A stretch of DNA of 35,000 nt from Alphaproteobacteria bacterium (GTDB taxonomy: Bacteria; Pseudomonadota; Alphaproteobacteria; Sphingomonadales; Emcibacteraceae), in assembly GCA_002401455.1 (NCBI GenBank), contig NVTE01000014.1, positions 1 through 35,000 of the forward strand, written 5' to 3'. Below are positions 34,147 through 35,000 of the stretch, piece after piece. Under the pieces are notes generated by a model. That model saw only the letters and a list, made by a program, of their open reading frames with translations, was not told where the DNA came from and searched no databases. Both the position numbers and the translations under genes were made by a program. Each line of letters opens with the position of its first letter. Position 1 is the stretch's first letter.

Positions 34147-35000
34147 CGAGCATTCTTTCAAATTCTGTGGGCAGGCTGTGCCCGGGGTGTTTGGTTAAGG
34201 AGAGGCCGGTCAGCTCGGGGAGGGTCAGTCCGGGCTCGTTAATGTCTGGTGCGAGCTGGGATAGCAGCCGGCTCTGCTGCCAGTCAGGCATCAGCGACAG
34301 GCTCTTGAGCAGCAGGCGGCATTCACCGATCTCGCCGACACATTCAAAGGGTTTGTGGCCCTTCAGGCCGATTAGCTCCCGGAAACCGTCTTCCTGGGCC
34401 GGGTCATCCAGCATATCACGGCCAAAGATTTTGATTATGCCCGGCTTGCCAATGAAGGGGGCCAGGGCCAGAAAGACAAAGCGGCATTTGGGGCAGTCAC
34501 AGCACCAGCCGTATTGTCTCATGCCTTCGGCGATGTGAAAATTGCGGTTGCAGCTCTTGAAGGTGGGGAAGTATTTTGGCGCGCGGGAAAATAACGCCGC
34601 AATGCCGCTTTCAGACAGCGGGCGCAACAGGGAAAAATAGCAGAATTTTTCCAGGATATGGCTGCGGATAAAGTGGCTGAAGTCCTGCTCAAATTCCAGA
34701 GACTTGCTATATTGGTGATTTATCTCCAGGCCATGTCTGACCATATTACCTTCATTGGCCGACTGTTCATTGGACATGATCACCGTATCATAGCCATAGA
34801 GGACGCTGGCAAAGGCCATGATAAAACTCAGGATGCCGGTGATAGGCACATGGCCGTTATAGGCCCCCTGTTCATTAAGCTGAAACAGGGCCGGGTCCAG
34901 TTTGCGGCTGATCAGGATCGGGGTCGAACAATCCGCGCTGTCAATCACCTCCAGAATCGGGCGTCCGGCATTGATGGCAATTGGCCTGAAGGGTTGTCCG
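34127..35000 (-). CDS. murL: UDP-MurNAc-L-alanyl-L-glutamate epimerase (MurL), 5' end outside window
   Basis: The frame is open from the window edge to TAA at 34129-34127, about 290 residues. Recognisable MurL features are GAYNGHVPITGILSFI, a YGYDTVIMSNEQSANEGN stretch, and a cysteine cluster CCDCPKCRFVFLAL. The C-terminus ends FERMLDDFIGS and overlaps the murD2 start by 20 bases. In Xanthomonas oryzae, MurL uses ATP to convert the terminal L-Glu of UDP-MurNAc-L-Ala-L-Glu to D-Glu. Together with MurD2 it replaces glutamate racemase (MurI). The identification rests on motif memory and on the pairing with murD2. The N-terminal part is not visible. Confidence 0.82.
   Translation of the reverse strand, partial: GQPFRPIAINAGRPILEVIDSADCSTPILISRKLDPALFQLNEQGAYNGHVPITGILSFIMAFASVLYGYDTVIMSNEQSANEGNMVRHGLEINHQYSKSLEFEQDFSHFIRSHILEKFCYFSLLRPLSESGIAALFSRAPKYFPTFKSCNRNFHIAEGMRQYGWCCDCPKCRFVFLALAPFIGKPGIIKIFGRDMLDDPAQEDGFRELIGLKGHKPFECVGEIGECRLLLKSLSLMPDWQQSRLLSQLAPDINEPGLTLPELTGLSLTKHPGHSLPTEFERMLDDFIGS

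Overview
The window reads as a chromosomal segment of a free-living, denitrifying alphaproteobacterium. The main support is the minus-strand gene order murA - DUF2948 - hisG - hisD - UPF0262 - low-molecular-weight phosphatase - infA - maf - rng - yacG - tRNA-Phe. That order is a familiar alphaproteobacterial housekeeping block. I cannot place genus or order from sequence alone. No insertion sequence, prophage, CRISPR array or rRNA was seen.

Layout. (1) 1-3090, minus: a large secreted lipoprotein with RTX repeats, a subtilisin-like (S8) peptidase domain and a P-domain; its 3' end lies outside the window. (2) 3450-12088, minus: tRNA-Phe, then the housekeeping block, dcd and a small basic protein. 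Two local sequence duplications flank hisD. (3) 12264-13092, plus: tRNA-Thr and rsmJ. (4) 13093-18208, plus: an AT-rich leader with an FNR-type palindrome, then a split energy-taxis system. It consists of an Aer-type PAS protein, a 120-residue HAMP-like protein and a soluble chemoreceptor with a C-terminal PilZ domain, followed by a PAS-GAF-PAS histidine kinase. (5) 18326-21757, plus: a three-domain Aas phospholipid-remodelling protein. (6) 21758-29392: a nitrite/NO module with nirS, a NapC/NirT-type multiheme cytochrome fused to an ethylbenzene-dehydrogenase-like domain, a cupredoxin lipoprotein, a divergent TonB-dependent receptor and nnrS. (7) 29422-32734, minus: an acyl-CoA ligase with an 18-bp palindrome in its promoter region, and a CHASE4-like membrane histidine kinase. 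(8) 32812-35000, minus: murD2 and murL, the alternative route for putting D-glutamate into peptidoglycan.

How the parts may work together. NirS reduces nitrite to NO in the periplasm. The NirT-like cytochrome would draw electrons from quinol, and the cupredoxin could shuttle them. NnrS protects against NO. FNR/DNR-type boxes lie before nirS, before the TonB receptor and before the energy-taxis operon, and an NsrR-like site lies before nnrS. This suggests that respiration, uptake and taxis respond together to low oxygen and NO. The haem d1 biosynthesis genes are not in the window. MurD2 would add L-Glu to UDP-MurNAc-L-Ala, and MurL would epimerise it to D-Glu, which would make glutamate racemase dispensable.
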